Positions 1 through 7,439 of a DNA stretch of 20,600 nucleotides are shown piece after piece. A model generated the notes under the pieces. That model made no database searches. It saw only the letters and a program-made list of their open reading frames with translations, and was not told the origin of the DNA. Each line of letters starts with the position of its first letter. Position 1 is the stretch's first letter. Origin of the DNA: CAVXAE01 sp044225565 (lineage in GTDB: Bacteria; Pseudomonadota; Gammaproteobacteria; Steroidobacterales; Steroidobacteraceae); assembly GCA_044225565.1 (NCBI GenBank), contig JBGAIL010000083.1, positions 1 to 20,600 on the forward strand. Direction: 5' to 3'. A program made the position numbers and the translations under genes.

Positions 1-101
1 GACGGGCCCGGCGCTTCCCGCGAGATTGCAGCGGATCGGCGTTCGCCGCGACGTGCGGATGCAGGCCACTCGAACAGCAATCCGAACCTGGGCAGTTTCA
101 T
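1..101 (-). CDS. possible 5' end of an unidentified downstream gene, cut by the window edge
   Basis: An ATG at 101-99 overlaps the permease stop as ATGA, the 4-nt arrangement usual inside operons. It opens a frame that stays open to the window edge and starts MKLPRFGLLFEWPASARRG. A one-base shift in the same stretch would instead give a more signal-peptide-like reading with VAANADP around residue 18, and the neighbouring genes are full of one-base shifts, so the true frame is uncertain. Only about 33 codons are visible and no family can be assigned. The overlap is the only real support. It may not be a gene at all. Confidence 0.3.
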   Translation of the reverse strand, partial: MKLPRFGLLFEWPASARRGERRSAAISREAPGP

Positions 102-1453
102 GGGGATTTCCGGCTCACGACGGCATATGCCGCGCCGGCCACTGCGAGCGCGAGCAGGCTCACGCAAGCTCTTTCGCGCGCCGGCGTCACGGCCTGGCCA
201 CCAGCACCGCGAGCATGCCGGCGATGGCGGCATAGCTCGCCCAGGGGAAGAGCCACATGGTGAGCGCCGGCCGGGGTCGCCGGCGCGTTCGCGATCCTGG
301 CGCATGCGGATCTGCGCGAGCGCGACGATGATGTAGATGAACACCACCAGCGCCCCGATGGTGTTCACCAGGAATGCGAACACCTTGTCCGGCGAGACGA
401 TGGCCGCCAGCACGCTGAGCACGCCGGCGATCGCCGATGCCCACACCGAGCGCGCCGGCATCTTCCGCGCGTTCAGCTTCACCAGAGACTGCGGCGCATC
501 GCCTTTCTCGGCGAGCACCAGCAGCACGCGGGAGCACACGTAGAAGGCCGAATTCAGGCAGGACAGCACGGCCGTGAGGATGATGACGCTCATCGCCGTG
601 CTCGCCCAGCCGAATCCCATCTTGACGAGGGCAAGGGTGAACGGCGATTGAGCCGGCACCACATCCACCCACGGGACCACGCACACGATGAGCAGCACCG
701 AGAGCACGTAGAAGGTGAGGATGCGCACCACCACGGAAGTGGTCATTTTGGCGATGGCGCGTGCAGGCTCCGCAGATTCGGCCGCCGCGATGGTGACGAT
801 CTCCGCGCCGGTCAGCGAGAAGAACACCACCGTGGCTCCGCTCAGCACCGCGACGAACCCGTGCGGCATGAAGCCGCTGTGCGTGGTGAGGTTGGCGAAC
901 GTCGGCCCGCCAGGGGCGACTCCAGCCGAACGCGTAAGCCGCCGCGAGCACGATGAACACGATGATGGCCGCCACCTTGATGGACGCGAACCAGAACTCG
1001 AATTCGCCGTAGGAGCGCGCGGACATGAGGTTCACGGCGGTCATCACCGCCATGAGACCGAGCCCGATCTCCCACTGCTCCAGCATGGGCAGCCAGGGCT
1101 GCAGGATGTTCGCGCCGGCGATGGCCTCGATGGGCACGACGATCATCCAGAAATACCAGTACAGCCAGCCGGTGAGGAAAGCCGGCCCAGCGGCCGAGGC
1201 CGATGCGCGCGAACTCGGTGAACGCGCGCTGGCCGGGGTGCGCCATGGCCATCTCGCCGATCATGCGCATGACCAGCAGGATCAGCACGCCCGTGAGCGC
1301 GTAGCTCAGCACGATGGCCGGCCCGGTGGCCGCGATGGCCGCGCTGCTGCCGACGAAGAGACCGGCGCCGATGATGCCGCCGATCGAGATCATGGTGAGG
1401 TGCCGGGGCTTGAGGGCTCGACTGAGCTCCGGGGTCACGTCGGTGGCGGCCAT
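98..1453 (-). pseudogene. GabP/BauD-type amino acid permease (APC superfamily), broken by four 1-nt frameshifts as written
   Basis: This is an inner-membrane proton-coupled amino acid permease, probably importing beta-alanine or GABA for the operon. The N-terminus reads MAATDVTPEL and then holds the APC signature SIGGIIGAGLFVGSSAAIA in TM1 (residues ~23-41), followed by GEMAMAHPGQRAFTEFA. The protein then changes frame near 1177 (an extra T in the TTT of ggcTTTcctc), near 911, near 272 and near 199 (a lost T would turn GCCATGGCC into GCCAGGCC). Joining the four segments gives about 450 residues, the normal length for GabP (466 in E. coli). The C-terminal part includes MWLFPWASYAAIAG and a last helix ending VVSRKSP. 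Start: ATG at 1453 with GAAGG a few bases upstream, 12 nt after the dehydrogenase stop. Because conservation continues straight through every shift, I suspect sequencing indels, though real decay is possible. The substrate is inferred from the neighbours. Confidence 0.85.
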
Positions 1454-1465
1454 GTGCCTTCTTTG

Positions 1466-2991
1466 TCAGTTGTGGGTCGGCATCGAGAACTCGGCAGCCG
1501 CCCCCGCGCCTTCCGGCCAGCGCTGGGTGACGGCCTTGAGGCGAGTATAGAAGCGAAACGCCTCGGCGCCATAGACGTGATGGTCGCCGAACATGGAGTT
1601 GCGCCAACCTCCGAAGCTGTGGAAGGCCACCGGCACCGGGATCGGCACGTTGACACCGACCATTCCCACCTCGATCTCGGACGCGAAACTGCGGGCCACC
1701 GCGCCGCTGCGCGTGAAGATGGCGGTGCCGTTCGCGAACTCGTGCGAATTCACCAGAGAGACCGCGGACTGGTAGTCCGGTACGCGCACCACGCACAGCA
1801 CCGGGCCAAAGATCTCTTCCTTGTAGATGCGCATCTGCGCCCGCACGCCGTCGAACAGCGAAGGGCCCAGGAAGAAGCCTCTGGATTTCGTGACGGCGTG
1901 CTCCCGGCCATCGACCACCAGCTTCGCGCCTTCCCTTACGCCGACGTCGATGTAGTCACGCACGCGCGCAAGGTGCGCTCCCGTGACGAGCGGCCCCATC
2001 TCCATACCAGACGCATCCGAAGCGCCCACTTTCAAATGCGCGATACGCCTGGTGAGCTTGTCGATGACCGCATCGCCCGTGGCATCACCGACGACCACGG
2101 CAACGGAGATCGCCATGCAGCGCTCGCCGGCCGAGCCGTATGCCGCGCCCGTGAGCGCTTCCACCGCTGCGTCGATATCCGCATCCGGCATGATGACCAT
2201 GTGGTTCTTGGCGCCACCGAGCGCCTGAACGCGCTTGTTGCCGCCGATGGCGCGCGTCTGCACATGGCGCGCGATCGGCGTCGAGCCCACGAAGCTGATC
2301 GCAGCGACTTTGGGATGGTCGAGCAGCGCATCCACCGCTTCCTTGTCGCCTTGCACCACGTTCAATGACCTTGGGCAGCCCGGCTCTGCGAGCAGCTTGC
2401 GCGAGCAGCAGGGAAGCGGAAGGATCGCGCTCCGAAGGCTTCAGCACGAACGTATTCCCGCAGGCGAGCGCGACGGGAATCATCCAGAGCGGCACCATCG
2501 CCGGAAAATTGAAGGGCGTGATGCCGGCCACCACGCCCAGCGGCTGGCGCAGGCTCACGGTGTCGATGCCGCGGCCGACGTTCTCGCTGAACTCGCCTTT
2601 GAGCAGTTGCGGAGCCGAGCAGGCGAACTCCACGACTTCGATGCCGCGCTTGACCTTCACCAGCCGCGTCATCGAGCGTCTTGCCGTGCTCATCTGAAAT
2701 GACGCGCGCGATGTCGCTCGGTACGTTCGTCCAGCAGCGCCTTGAAGCGGAACAGGATGCGGGCTCGCGCCAGCGCCGGAGTGGTCGCGGACCAGCCGGG
2801 TATGCGGACGCCGCGCTGGAAACCGCTCGATCCACGTCTGCTGCCCGGCGAGCCGGACTCGCGCGCGACCTTCCGAGCGAAGGGTTGAAGACAGGCGCGG
2901 TGCTGCCGATGCCCTGCACGCGCACGCCATCGATCCAGTGGCAGACCGCATCGGCGTGCGCCGCGACATTAGACTTCGCAACGGAGCTCAT
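1466..2991 (-). pseudogene. mmsA: CoA-acylating (methyl)malonate-semialdehyde dehydrogenase, N-terminal half frameshifted as written
   Basis: This is a cytosolic aldehyde dehydrogenase that oxidises malonate or methylmalonate semialdehyde with NAD+ and CoA to acetyl- or propionyl-CoA plus CO2. The C-terminal 299 residues (2365-1466) are in one frame and carry GDKEAVDALL, GSTPIARHV, KRVQALGGAKNHMV, the active-site GSAGERCMAISV with its catalytic Cys, EEIFGPVL and the C-terminal FGDHHVYGAEAFRFYTRLKAVTQRW. These mark the MmsA/IolA subfamily rather than ordinary aldehyde dehydrogenases. The N-terminal part (MSSVAKSNVAAHADAV, then GITPFNFPAMVPLWMIPVAL and LKPSERDPSAS) is recognisable but spread over all three frames, with shifts near 2870, 2840, 2795, 2745, 2665 and 2366. 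Total length of about 508 codons fits the family (~500). Start: ATG at 2991 with GAAAGG 8 nt upstream, 11 nt after the aminotransferase stop. It corresponds to bauC of Pseudomonas beta-alanine operons. Confidence 0.9.
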
Positions 2992-3002
2992 GATCGGGCC
3001 TT

Positions 3003-4342
3003 TCAGTGAGTGGGAAGGCTGCGCAGGCAACGGCGCAGGGCTTCAGCCATGTCTTCGATCTGCGCCGGCGTCGAGATGAACGGCGGCGCGAGCGCAATGA
3101 TGTCACCGGTGAACCGCACCAGCAGACCGCCTTCGTCGAGCGCGCGCTCGAATAGTTTGAAGGCACGCTCACCGGGCTGACCAGCGATCGGTGCGAGCTC
3201 GATGGCGGCAGTGAGGCCGATGTTGCGGATGTCGGCGACGTGCGGCTCGCCGCGCAGACTGTGAACGGCTCTCTCGAGCACGGGAGCGAGTCGGCGGCGC
3301 GCTCGATCAACCCATCCTGCTCGAGCGCATCGAGCGAGGCATGTCCTGCGGCCACGGCCAGAGGGTGCCCCGAATACGTGTATCCGTGGAAGAGCTCGAT
3401 GGCGTGCGCCGGGCCGCTCATGAACGCCTCGTAGATCTCGGGCCGCACGATGACGCCGCCCATCGGCACGACTCCGTTGGTCACCGCCTTGGCGAAGGTG
3501 GTGAGATCCGCCGATACGCCGAAGTACTCGGAGCCGAAAGGCTTGCCCAGCCGCCCGAAGCCGGTGATCACCTCGTCGAAGATGAGCAGGATGCCGTGCT
3601 TCGTGCAGATCTCGCGCAGCCGTTCCAGATAGCCGCGTGGCGGGACGATGACGCCGGTGGAGCCCTGCATGGGCTCGACGATCACCGCCGCGATGGTCGA
3701 AGCGTCGTGCAGCGCGACGAGGCGCTCCAGCTCTTCCGCCAGGTGCGCGCCCCACTCGGGCTGGCCCTTGCTGTACGCCATGTCCTTCGGCGAATAGGTG
3801 TGCGGCAGATGGTCCACGCCGGACATCATGAGCGGAGCGAACGCCTTGCGATTCGGAGCGATGCCGCCCACCGAAATGCCGCCGAGCCCCACGCCGTGAT
3901 AGCCACGCTCGCGTCCGATGATGCGGAAACGCGAGGCCTCACCGCGCGCGCGGTGATAGGCGATGGCGACCTTGAGCGCGGTGTCGACCGCTTCCGAACC
4001 GGAGTTCACGAAGAACACGCGGCCGTCGGGAAGCTTCGCCATGCGGGCAATGCGCGCCGCCAGCGAGAACGCCGGCGGATGGCCCATCTGGAAGCTCGGG
4101 CTGAAATCGAGCGTCTCCACCTGCTCCTGCACCGCCTTCACGATACCGGGATGGGCATGGCCCATCGGGCAGCACCACAGGCCCGAAAGGCAGTCGAAGA
4201 CGTGGCGGCCGTCCGCCAGGTCGTAGTACGCCCCCTTGCCACCGACGATGAGGCGGGGGTGCTGCTTGAAGTAGCGGTTATGGGTGAACGGCATCCACCA
4301 GGACTCGAGCGAGCCGGCGGGATCTCGGGGTTGGGCTGACAT
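3003..4342 (-). pseudogene. bauA: beta-alanine/omega-amino acid:pyruvate aminotransferase, single frameshift near 3290 as written
   Basis: This is a class III PLP-dependent aminotransferase that moves the amino group of beta-alanine (or another omega-amino acid) to pyruvate, giving malonate semialdehyde and alanine. Visible family features are ESWWMPFTHNRYFKQHPRL at the N-terminus, GLWCCPMGHAHPGI, the PLP-phosphate loop NSGSEAVDTALK, the PLP-ring aspartate in IFDEVITGFGRLGKPFG, and the Schiff-base lysine in FAKAVTNGVVPMGG. The frame breaks near 3290, just after LIERAA. It resumes as LAPVLERAVHSLRGEPHVADIRNIG and runs to LRRCLRSLPTH at 3003, giving about 446 residues, normal for BauA. Start: ATG 4342 matches family N-termini, but a GTG at 4351 sits 7 nt after GAAGGGGG and has the better ribosome site. 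It is the first gene of the minus-strand operon and is divergent from the MocR gene. Confidence 0.92.
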
Positions 4343-4362
4343 GGGCGGCACATTGGCACCCC

Positions 4363-4439
4363 CTTCAGGCATGAGCCAGACACGGGGGAGTGTGGAACGC
4401 CCTATACTGTGCAGGCTATTTCACCTGTACGGCCTGAAG
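4363..4439. promoter_or_regulatory. divergent bauA / mocR promoter region with direct repeats, candidate MocR operator
   Basis: The 110-bp gap between the two divergent starts holds TATACT at 4403-4408, a near-consensus -10 for the rightward gene. Overlapping it on the other strand is TATAGG (complement of 4401-4406), a possible -10 for the leftward operon. Two similar direct repeats follow, CTGTGCAGGC at 4407-4416 and CTGTACGGCC at 4425-4434, 18 bp start to start. An 8-bp inverted repeat, CTTCAGGC at 4363-4370 and GCCTGAAG at 4432-4439, flanks the whole region. MocR proteins (GabR, TauR, PdxR) typically bind direct repeats in such gaps, so a shared operator is plausible. No convincing -35 was seen for either promoter. 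Confidence 0.5.
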
Positions 4440-4452
4440 CCAGGACAAGCGC

Positions 4453-5922
4453 ATGGGCTCCTCACGCAAGCCGACACCCGCCGTCCGAAAGAAGCTCACC
4501 CGGAACGGGGGCGCCCGTGCCGCCGCCGGGCGGAACGTCGTCGCGCGGATCAGCGACGAGCTGCGGGCGCGCATCCAGTCGGGCGACCTGCCGCCCGGCG
4601 CGGCGCTGCCCTCGGTGCGCCAGTTGGCGCGCGAGCGGGACATCAGCCCGTTCAGCGCCGCTGCCATTTACGACGGACTCGTTGCGACCGGCGTGGTCGA
4701 AGCGCGTGCGGGGCTCGGTTATTTCGTGCCGCACCGCCGGCCGCCGCGGCCTGTGACGGCGCCCGCCATCCAGTTCGCCGGCGATTCCATCTGGGAACGG
4801 CGGCGCGAAGCGCGCTCGGGATCCATCGCGGTGGATGCCGGTGCGGGCTGGCTTCCGGCCGACTGGCAGGACGTTGCGGGCGTCCGCGCAGCTTTGCGCT
4901 CGCTCGCAAGGGAATCCCGATTGCAGCTCGAAGGCTACGGCAATCCGCTCGGCCTCGGAGAGCTGCGCACGAGACTGGCGCAGGGCCTGCTCGCACGGGG
5001 AATCGAAGCTGGCGAAGACCAGGTGCTGATGACACAGGGAGCCAGCCAGGCGCTGGACCTCCTGATCCGCGAATGCCTCGCCCCCGGCGACGTCGTCATC
5101 GTGGAAGATCCGGGCTATCCGCCTACCTTCGATCTGCTGCGCCAGCGGGGCGTGAAACTGTTGTCGGTGCCGCGCACCGAGGCCGGGCCGGATGTCGACG
5201 TCCTCGCAAAGCTCCTCAACCGCAGGCGCGCACGCTGCCTGTTCGTGAACACCACATGCCACAACCCCACGGGCACCACGATGAGCTCCGCGGTCGCGCA
5301 CCGCGTGCTCGAGCTGGCCGGCCGGCACGATCTCCTGGTGGTCGAGGACGACATCTTCGCGGATCTCGTGCCGCAGGGGCCGGCCACGCTCGCGGGGCTC
5401 GACGAGCTGAAGCGGGTCATCTATCTCTCCAGTGCATCCAAGACGGTGTCCCCTGCCCTGCGCTGCGGCTACCTCGTGGCCGCTCCGAAAATGGTGCAGC
5501 GCCTGGCGCGTGCGAAGGCGACCAGCTCTCTGGGCTCCAGCGAGCTGCTGGAGCAGCTGCTGCTGCGAGTGCTCACGCATGGCCGCTATCGACGGCATCT
5601 GAAGGCGCTGCGCGCGCGGCTGGCGGCCGCGCATTTGAAAGTGGCCCGGGAGCTGCAGGCGCGCGGAGTGGAGCTTGCCTTCAGGCCGCAGACCGGGCTC
5701 TTTCTCTGGGCGCGGCTACCTTCGAGAGAGCCCGTGGGCAAGCTGTGGCAACAGGCACTGGATCACGACGTGCTGCTGGCGCCGGGGGAGATGTTCCAGC
5801 CCGACGGCAAGGCCTGCCCCTACTGGCGATTCAATGTGGCGCATTGCGATGCGCCGCAGCTGTACCGGTTTCTCGATTCGCTGCGAGGCGGTGTGTCAAC
5901 TCGCCAGGACGCCGGCCCGTAG
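4453..5922 (+). CDS. MocR-type transcriptional regulator (GntR winged helix fused to class I aminotransferase domain)
   Basis: 489 residues, the usual MocR size. The N-terminal GntR helix-turn-helix (residues ~25-95) reads VARISDELRARIQSGDLPPG and then LPSVRQLARERDISPFSAAAIYDGL. After a linker the aminotransferase-fold domain (~125-480) keeps GYGNPLGLGELR, the HNPTG motif (N271), VVEDDIFADL and the PLP lysine K330 in SSASKTVSPALRCGYL, so PLP binding is expected although such proteins are regulators rather than enzymes. Start: ATG 4453 with AGGAC 6 nt upstream. It is divergent from the bauA-mmsA-permease operon, the arrangement of GabR with gabTD and TauR with taurine genes. I infer that it senses an amino acid such as beta-alanine or GABA as an external aldimine and controls the operon and itself. 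It has no frameshift, unlike its neighbours. Confidence 0.93.
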   Translation: MGSSRKPTPAVRKKLTRNGGARAAAGRNVVARISDELRARIQSGDLPPGAALPSVRQLARERDISPFSAAAIYDGLVATGVVEARAGLGYFVPHRRPPRPVTAPAIQFAGDSIWERRREARSGSIAVDAGAGWLPADWQDVAGVRAALRSLARESRLQLEGYGNPLGLGELRTRLAQGLLARGIEAGEDQVLMTQGASQALDLLIRECLAPGDVVIVEDPGYPPTFDLLRQRGVKLLSVPRTEAGPDVDVLAKLLNRRRARCLFVNTTCHNPTGTTMSSAVAHRVLELAGRHDLLVVEDDIFADLVPQGPATLAGLDELKRVIYLSSASKTVSPALRCGYLVAAPKMVQRLARAKATSSLGSSELLEQLLLRVLTHGRYRRHLKALRARLAAAHLKVARELQARGVELAFRPQTGLFLWARLPSREPVGKLWQQALDHDVLLAPGEMFQPDGKACPYWRFNVAHCDAPQLYRFLDSLRGGVSTRQDAGP

Positions 5923-5940
5923 CGTTCGGCGCCCGATGAG

Positions 5941-6207
5941 TCAGCGCACCCCTTTCAGCATCGCCGTGCGCAGGATCTCGTTCAGTCGCGTCTGATAAGC
6001 GCCGCCCTGGCTCTTCAGCCATTCGAGCACATCGGCGTCGATGCGCACGGTGAGCTGCCGTTTGACGGGGCGATAGAACTTTCCGCGCACCGCGCCCTGC
6101 CAATCGCGCGCGGAGCTCGCGGGCAGGTCGGAGAAATCGATGGCGCCATCGGGCCTGGCGGACAACTCGGCCAGCTCGCGGCGCATTCCTTCAGGCACCC
6201 TGCTCAT
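5941..6207 (-). CDS. brnA: BrnA family antitoxin
   Basis: 88 residues, the partner of the BrnT toxin encoded just upstream, which it overlaps by 17 nt (6191-6207). BrnA antitoxins neutralise BrnT and repress the operon through a C-terminal ribbon-helix-helix fold. Here that region is KRQLTVRIDADVLEWLKSQG followed by YQTRLNEILRTAM (residues ~50-83). The N-terminal part, with PDGAIDFSDLPASSARDW and GKFYRPVK, matches the family's toxin-binding segment. Start: ATG 6207 gives the normal BrnA length; an in-frame ATG at 6276 would lie deep inside brnT and is unlikely. It is convergent with the mocR gene, with an 18-nt gap and no obvious terminator. Identification is by recognition of the pair; neither half alone would be as secure. 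Confidence 0.88.
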   Translation of the reverse strand: MSRVPEGMRRELAELSARPDGAIDFSDLPASSARDWQGAVRGKFYRPVKRQLTVRIDADVLEWLKSQGGAYQTRLNEILRTAMLKGVR

Positions 6208-6475
6208 AGACTTTCCTTTCGGCCTTCGTCGCACGTCTCGCCGAGATGATGCGGATTTCCTCATGACCTTCCTCACCCTCCAGCTGCCATGTATGGGCCA
6301 CGAGCAACGCCGTTCGCGCGACGACGCCTATGGTTTGCCAGCGCTCCTCCGCATCTTCCACGCGTTCGAGTCGAGATACGTGCAGCGGATCTTCGAACAC
6401 GAGCCTCGCCACCCCGAAGGTGACGCCATGCTTGGCCAGATTCGCACGGCTCTTCGTCTCGTCCCATGAGAACAT
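6191..6475 (-). CDS. brnT: BrnT family ribonuclease toxin
   Basis: 94 residues, the normal BrnT length. It is a RelE-like fold mRNA-degrading toxin of a type II toxin-antitoxin module. Diagnostic features are the N-terminal FSWDETKSRANLAKHGVTFG (family consensus F-WD--K---N--KHGV-F), VFEDPLHV, the central EERWQTIGVV and the C-terminal EIRIISARRATKAERKVYEQ, which holds the family's conserved ISAR-A---ER--Y segment. Start: ATG 6475 with GGAG 6 nt upstream. Toxin precedes antitoxin, the usual order for brnTA. The promoter region at 6491-6512 holds repeats that BrnA could bind. Such modules respond to stress or stabilise DNA regions; no other mobile-element sign is present here. Confidence 0.9.
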   Translation of the reverse strand: MFSWDETKSRANLAKHGVTFGVARLVFEDPLHVSRLERVEDAEERWQTIGVVARTALLVAHTWQLEGEEGHEEIRIISARRATKAERKVYEQGA

Positions 6476-6490
6476 CGCCAGCTCCGGACT

Positions 6491-6512
6491 GTAGTTACAT
6501 CAATGTAGTTAC
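6491..6512. promoter_or_regulatory. brnTA operator: brnTA operator candidate: paired GTAGTTAC repeats
   Basis: Two identical 8-mers GTAGTTAC (6491-6498 and 6505-6512) lie 14 bp apart start to start, with a small inverted repeat ACAT-CA-ATGT at 6497-6506 between them. They sit 16 nt upstream of the brnT ATG. BrnA is known to autorepress its operon through its ribbon-helix-helix domain, and the site is well placed for that. TTGCGT (complement of 6510-6515) could be a -35. I could not place a -10 that leaves the ribosome site inside the transcript. Confidence 0.5.
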
Positions 6513-6646
6513 GCAAGTGCCCCCGGTGTGTGCGCGGCAACAGTACGAGCGGCTGGCCGCCGGCGCCAACACGCAAAAGTGACGGAGTTATGCAGATTCG
6601 CGGCTTGACCGCACGATGGAGCCGACAACGGACGGGAGCGAAGAAC

Positions 6647-6675
6647 TTGGAGGCCGCGCGCACCTGCGCTAGCCT
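6647..6675 (+). promoter_or_regulatory. sigma70-like promoter of the GNAT gene, leaderless
   Basis: TTGGAG (6647-6652) and TAGCCT (6670-6675) are 17 bp apart. The expected start of transcription, near 6682, falls on the base before the ATG at 6683, so the mRNA would be leaderless. This agrees with the absence of a Shine-Dalgarno sequence: cctcgcccc precedes the ATG. Confidence 0.5.
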
Positions 6676-6682
6676 CGCCCCG

Positions 6683-7195
6683 ATGATAGACACCCCCCGC
6701 CTCCATCTGCGCCCGCACCGCGCCGAAGACCTCGAGCCCTATCGGGTGATCTGGGCGCCCCCGCCCGAGCCCGGCAACCCCGCAGGCTTCGCGCTGAACG
6801 AAGAGGAAGCGTGGTATCGCCTGCTGCGCTTCGTGGGGCATTGGGCCCATTTCAATTACGGGCTATTCGTGGTCGAGCATCGCGAGACGGGACGGCTCAT
6901 CGGCGAGGCGGGCTACGCGCATTTCCACCGGGGCATCGGGCCACGATTCGACGATGCGCCCGAGGCCGCATGGCGCATCCTCCCGGAGTTTCGCGGCAGC
7001 GGCTTCGCCACGGAAGCGATGCGAGCCGCCTCGCAGTGGCTGGATCCCAAACGGGTCGCGCCCCGCACCGTGTGCATCATCGATCCGGCGAACGCGGCTT
7101 CGATCAAAGTCGCCGGACGCCTGGGCTTCCGCGAATACGGCCGCACACAATACAAACAAAGCCCCGTGATCCTGTTCGAGCGCGACAGCGCTTGA
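6683..7195 (+). CDS. GNAT family N-acetyltransferase (RimJ/RimL-like)
   Basis: 170 residues. The start MIDTPRLHLRPHRAEDLEPY is the classic opening of RimJ/RimL-type GNAT enzymes, which transfer acetyl from acetyl-CoA to an amine, often a protein N-terminus or a small amine. The acetyl-CoA binding segment is visible as ILPEFRGSGFATEAMRAASQW (residues ~105-125; motif Q/R-x-x-G-x-G/A with RGSGFA). It is followed by the late motif IDPANAASIKVAGRLGFREYGR, where N-ASI-VA-RLGF is the family's motif B. The start was chosen because family homology begins there and the promoter puts the transcript start at the same point. Its -35-proximal end is shared: the next promoter's -35 overlaps this gene's stop codon. 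The substrate is not predictable. Confidence 0.88.
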   Translation: MIDTPRLHLRPHRAEDLEPYRVIWAPPPEPGNPAGFALNEEEAWYRLLRFVGHWAHFNYGLFVVEHRETGRLIGEAGYAHFHRGIGPRFDDAPEAAWRILPEFRGSGFATEAMRAASQWLDPKRVAPRTVCIIDPANAASIKVAGRLGFREYGRTQYKQSPVILFERDSA

Positions 7196-7219
7196 CAACT
7201 CGAGATCCGCGCGTAGACT
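7192..7219 (+). promoter_or_regulatory. strong sigma70-type promoter
   Basis: A perfect -35 TTGACA (7192-7197), a 16-bp spacer and TAGACT (7214-7219, 4 of 6 matches to TATAAT) make this the best promoter match in the window. The -35 overlaps the stop codon of the GNAT gene. Transcription should begin near 7226, five bases before the ATG at 7231. Confidence 0.65.
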
Positions 7220-7230
7220 GCGCGCCCCTC

Positions 7231-7347
7231 ATGAACCGCCAACTCAAAATCCGGCTCCCGCTCATGCCTCGCTCGCTGCGGTGCGGAGCGCCGCCGCCAG
7301 CGCCGCGAAACCGCGCGTGCGGCTTCGGAGACCATTTGACCGAATAG
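7231..7347 (+). CDS. small near-leaderless ORF, 38 aa, no recognised family
   Basis: The ORF begins MNRQLKIRLPLMPRSLRCG and ends GFGDHLTE, rich in Arg, Pro and Leu. It is too short for a domain call, has no signal peptide or membrane segment, and shows no run of one amino acid that would name it as a classical attenuator peptide. Its support is positional only. The ATG lies about five bases after the predicted transcription start of a strong promoter, and the TAG lies five bases before the first hairpin of a structured leader. It could be a leader peptide whose translation governs the terminator, or chance. Confidence 0.35.
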   Translation: MNRQLKIRLPLMPRSLRCGAPPPAPRNRACGFGDHLTE

Positions 7348-7398
7348 CCTGCCCTTCGAGGGTGGGCTGTTCATTGCAGCCCATCCGGACGAGCCCAC

Positions 7399-7439
7399 GA
7401 GGCCCCGGTCGGCGCTGCTGACCGGGGCCTCTTCGTTTT
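7399..7439 (+). terminator. intrinsic terminator with perfect 12-bp stem
   Basis: Arms GAGGCCCCGGTC (7399-7410) and GACCGGGGCCTC (7420-7431) are perfectly complementary around the 9-nt loop ggcgctgct, followed by ttcgtttt (7432-7439). The T-rich tail is on the plus strand only, so it ends rightward transcription. Confidence 0.85.

Larger units (their letters stand above)
7226..7439 (+). ncRNA. candidate ~210-nt self-contained transcript (leader/attenuator or small RNA)
   Basis: The unit is bounded by a strong promoter (start near 7226) and a very strong intrinsic terminator (7399-7439). Inside it are a near-leaderless 38-codon ORF (7231-7347) and, immediately after its stop, hairpins CCCT-TCG-AGGG (7352-7362) and TGGGCTG-7nt-CAGCCCA (7363-7383). 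The TGGGCT arm (7363-7368) could instead pair with AGCCCA at 7392-7397, next to the terminator, so two exclusive folds are possible. This small ORF, hairpin, terminator order is that of an attenuator, but no protein gene follows in the next 550 bp; a tRNA-His does. I could not match it to 6S RNA, SRP RNA, tmRNA or a named riboswitch. Confidence 0.5.

Noticed and set aside
1025..2368. 447-codon plus-strand open frame opposite permease and dehydrogenase
   Set aside because: The minus strand shows recognisable permease and dehydrogenase motifs in every segment; the plus frame shows none and is His/Arg-rich.
6491..6512. CRISPR-like or integration-site direct repeat
   Set aside because: There are only two 8-bp copies 14 bp apart, no array, no cas genes and no integrase. 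An operator for brnTA explains them better.
7226..7439. 6S RNA, SRP RNA or tmRNA
   Set aside because: The length would suit 6S RNA, but the long near-symmetric stem with a central bubble is missing. No SRP GGAA-loop domain and no tmRNA tag frame or tRNA-like ends were found.
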